This document shows positions 63,899 to 64,000 of a stretch of 64,000 nt of DNA, piece after piece; position 1 is the stretch's first letter, and each line of letters opens with the position of its first letter. The position numbers and the translations under genes were made by a program. Under the pieces are notes generated by a model. It was given only the letters and a program-made list of their open reading frames with translations, did no database searches and had not been told where the DNA came from. Where the stretch lies: positions 184,982-248,981 of the forward strand of contig WGNP01000006.1 in NCBI GenBank assembly GCA_016124495.1. The letters are read 5' to 3'. This DNA comes from Hyphomonas sp. (GTDB taxonomy: Bacteria; Pseudomonadota; Alphaproteobacteria; Caulobacterales; Hyphomonadaceae).

Positions 63899-64000
63899 CA
63901 ACTTGAGAGTTTGATTCTGGCTCAGAACGAACGCTGGCGGCAGGCCTAACACATGCAAGTCGAACGATACAGTGGCAGACGGGTGAGTAACGCGTGGGAA
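63899..64000 (+). rRNA. rrs: 16S ribosomal RNA, 5' end (partial, cut by window edge)
   Basis: CAACTTGAGAGTTTGATTCT begins the conserved 16S start. The universal segment GGCTCAGAACGAACGCTGGC and then CACATGCAAGTCGAACG follow. Alphaproteobacterial sequence style. Only about 100 nt are visible. Confidence 0.96.

Noticed and set aside
1..64000. Search for CRISPR arrays, insertion sequences, prophage and defence islands
   Set aside because: No regularly spaced repeats, transposase, integrase or phage structural genes were seen; gene order looks like ordinary chromosome.

Overview
The window reads as chromosomal DNA of a GC-rich alphaproteobacterium, most likely a Hyphomonas-like member of the Hyphomonadaceae or another Caulobacter-relative. 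This placement is an inference. It rests on the gene families (TorF-type porins, large TonB-dependent receptors, a Caulobacter-style type II secretion operon, DUF805, BLUF and PAS_5 proteins), on a perfect CtrA box upstream of parE, and on the alphaproteobacterial 5' end of a 16S rRNA gene at the right edge. I see no prophage, insertion sequence, integrase or CRISPR array.

Layout, left to right. 1-5 kb: the tail of an amidohydrolase, alanine dehydrogenase, two tandem TorF-type porins, a short-chain dehydrogenase and a BLUF blue-light sensor with a TTG start. 5-8 kb: a decayed membrane-protein gene, then pccA (biotin carboxylase/BCCP chain of propionyl- or acetyl-CoA carboxylase). 8-10.5 kb: four consecutive small membrane proteins of the DUF805 type. 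10.5-17.9 kb: lipB, tRNA-Leu(GAG), a K+/H+-type antiporter, a pectinacetylesterase-like lipoprotein, gltX, an unknown lipoprotein and nadE. 18-19 kb: a fossil operon made of pieces of a small membrane protein, a Rieske protein and its usual downstream partner. 19.3-24.8 kb: parE, a small cysteine-rich secreted protein broken by an amber codon, lon, tRNA-Val(TAC).

24.8-41.5 kb is the most coherent block. All genes lie on the minus strand, read from high to low coordinates: a prolyl-4-hydroxylase-like dioxygenase, a lipoprotein with a proline-rich linker and a beta-helix-like domain, a TonB-dependent receptor, then gspC-D-E-F-G-H-I-J-K-L-M-N and a final small lipoprotein. Eight junctions of the gsp operon are 4-nt stop/start overlaps, including the one into the last lipoprotein. 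My working hypothesis is a surface nutrient-capture or secretion module. The T2SS would place the lipoprotein at the cell surface next to its receptor, and the hydroxylase might modify the proline-rich linker.

41.7-58.4 kb is mixed: a CAP-domain protein, an MliC/COG3650/META lipoprotein, a sensor with a histidine-kinase-like domain that lacks its histidine, an amine-oxidase-like flavoprotein, a crotonase, a fasciclin lipoprotein, gpsA, an unknown membrane protein, a thiolase-like protein without the nucleophilic cysteine, an alpha/beta hydrolase, phoH behind a hairpin-containing leader, gamma carbonic anhydrase, GYF_2 and double-PilZ proteins, a GMC oxidoreductase and a PAS_5 protein. 58.8-63.3 kb: a second TonB-dependent receptor, a DUF4345 protein, a rhomboid protease and a CBS-pair protein. 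The window closes with an rrn promoter, leader stem-loops and the first ~100 nt of 16S rRNA. Convergent genes are packed very tightly; three pairs share four bases at their stop codons.
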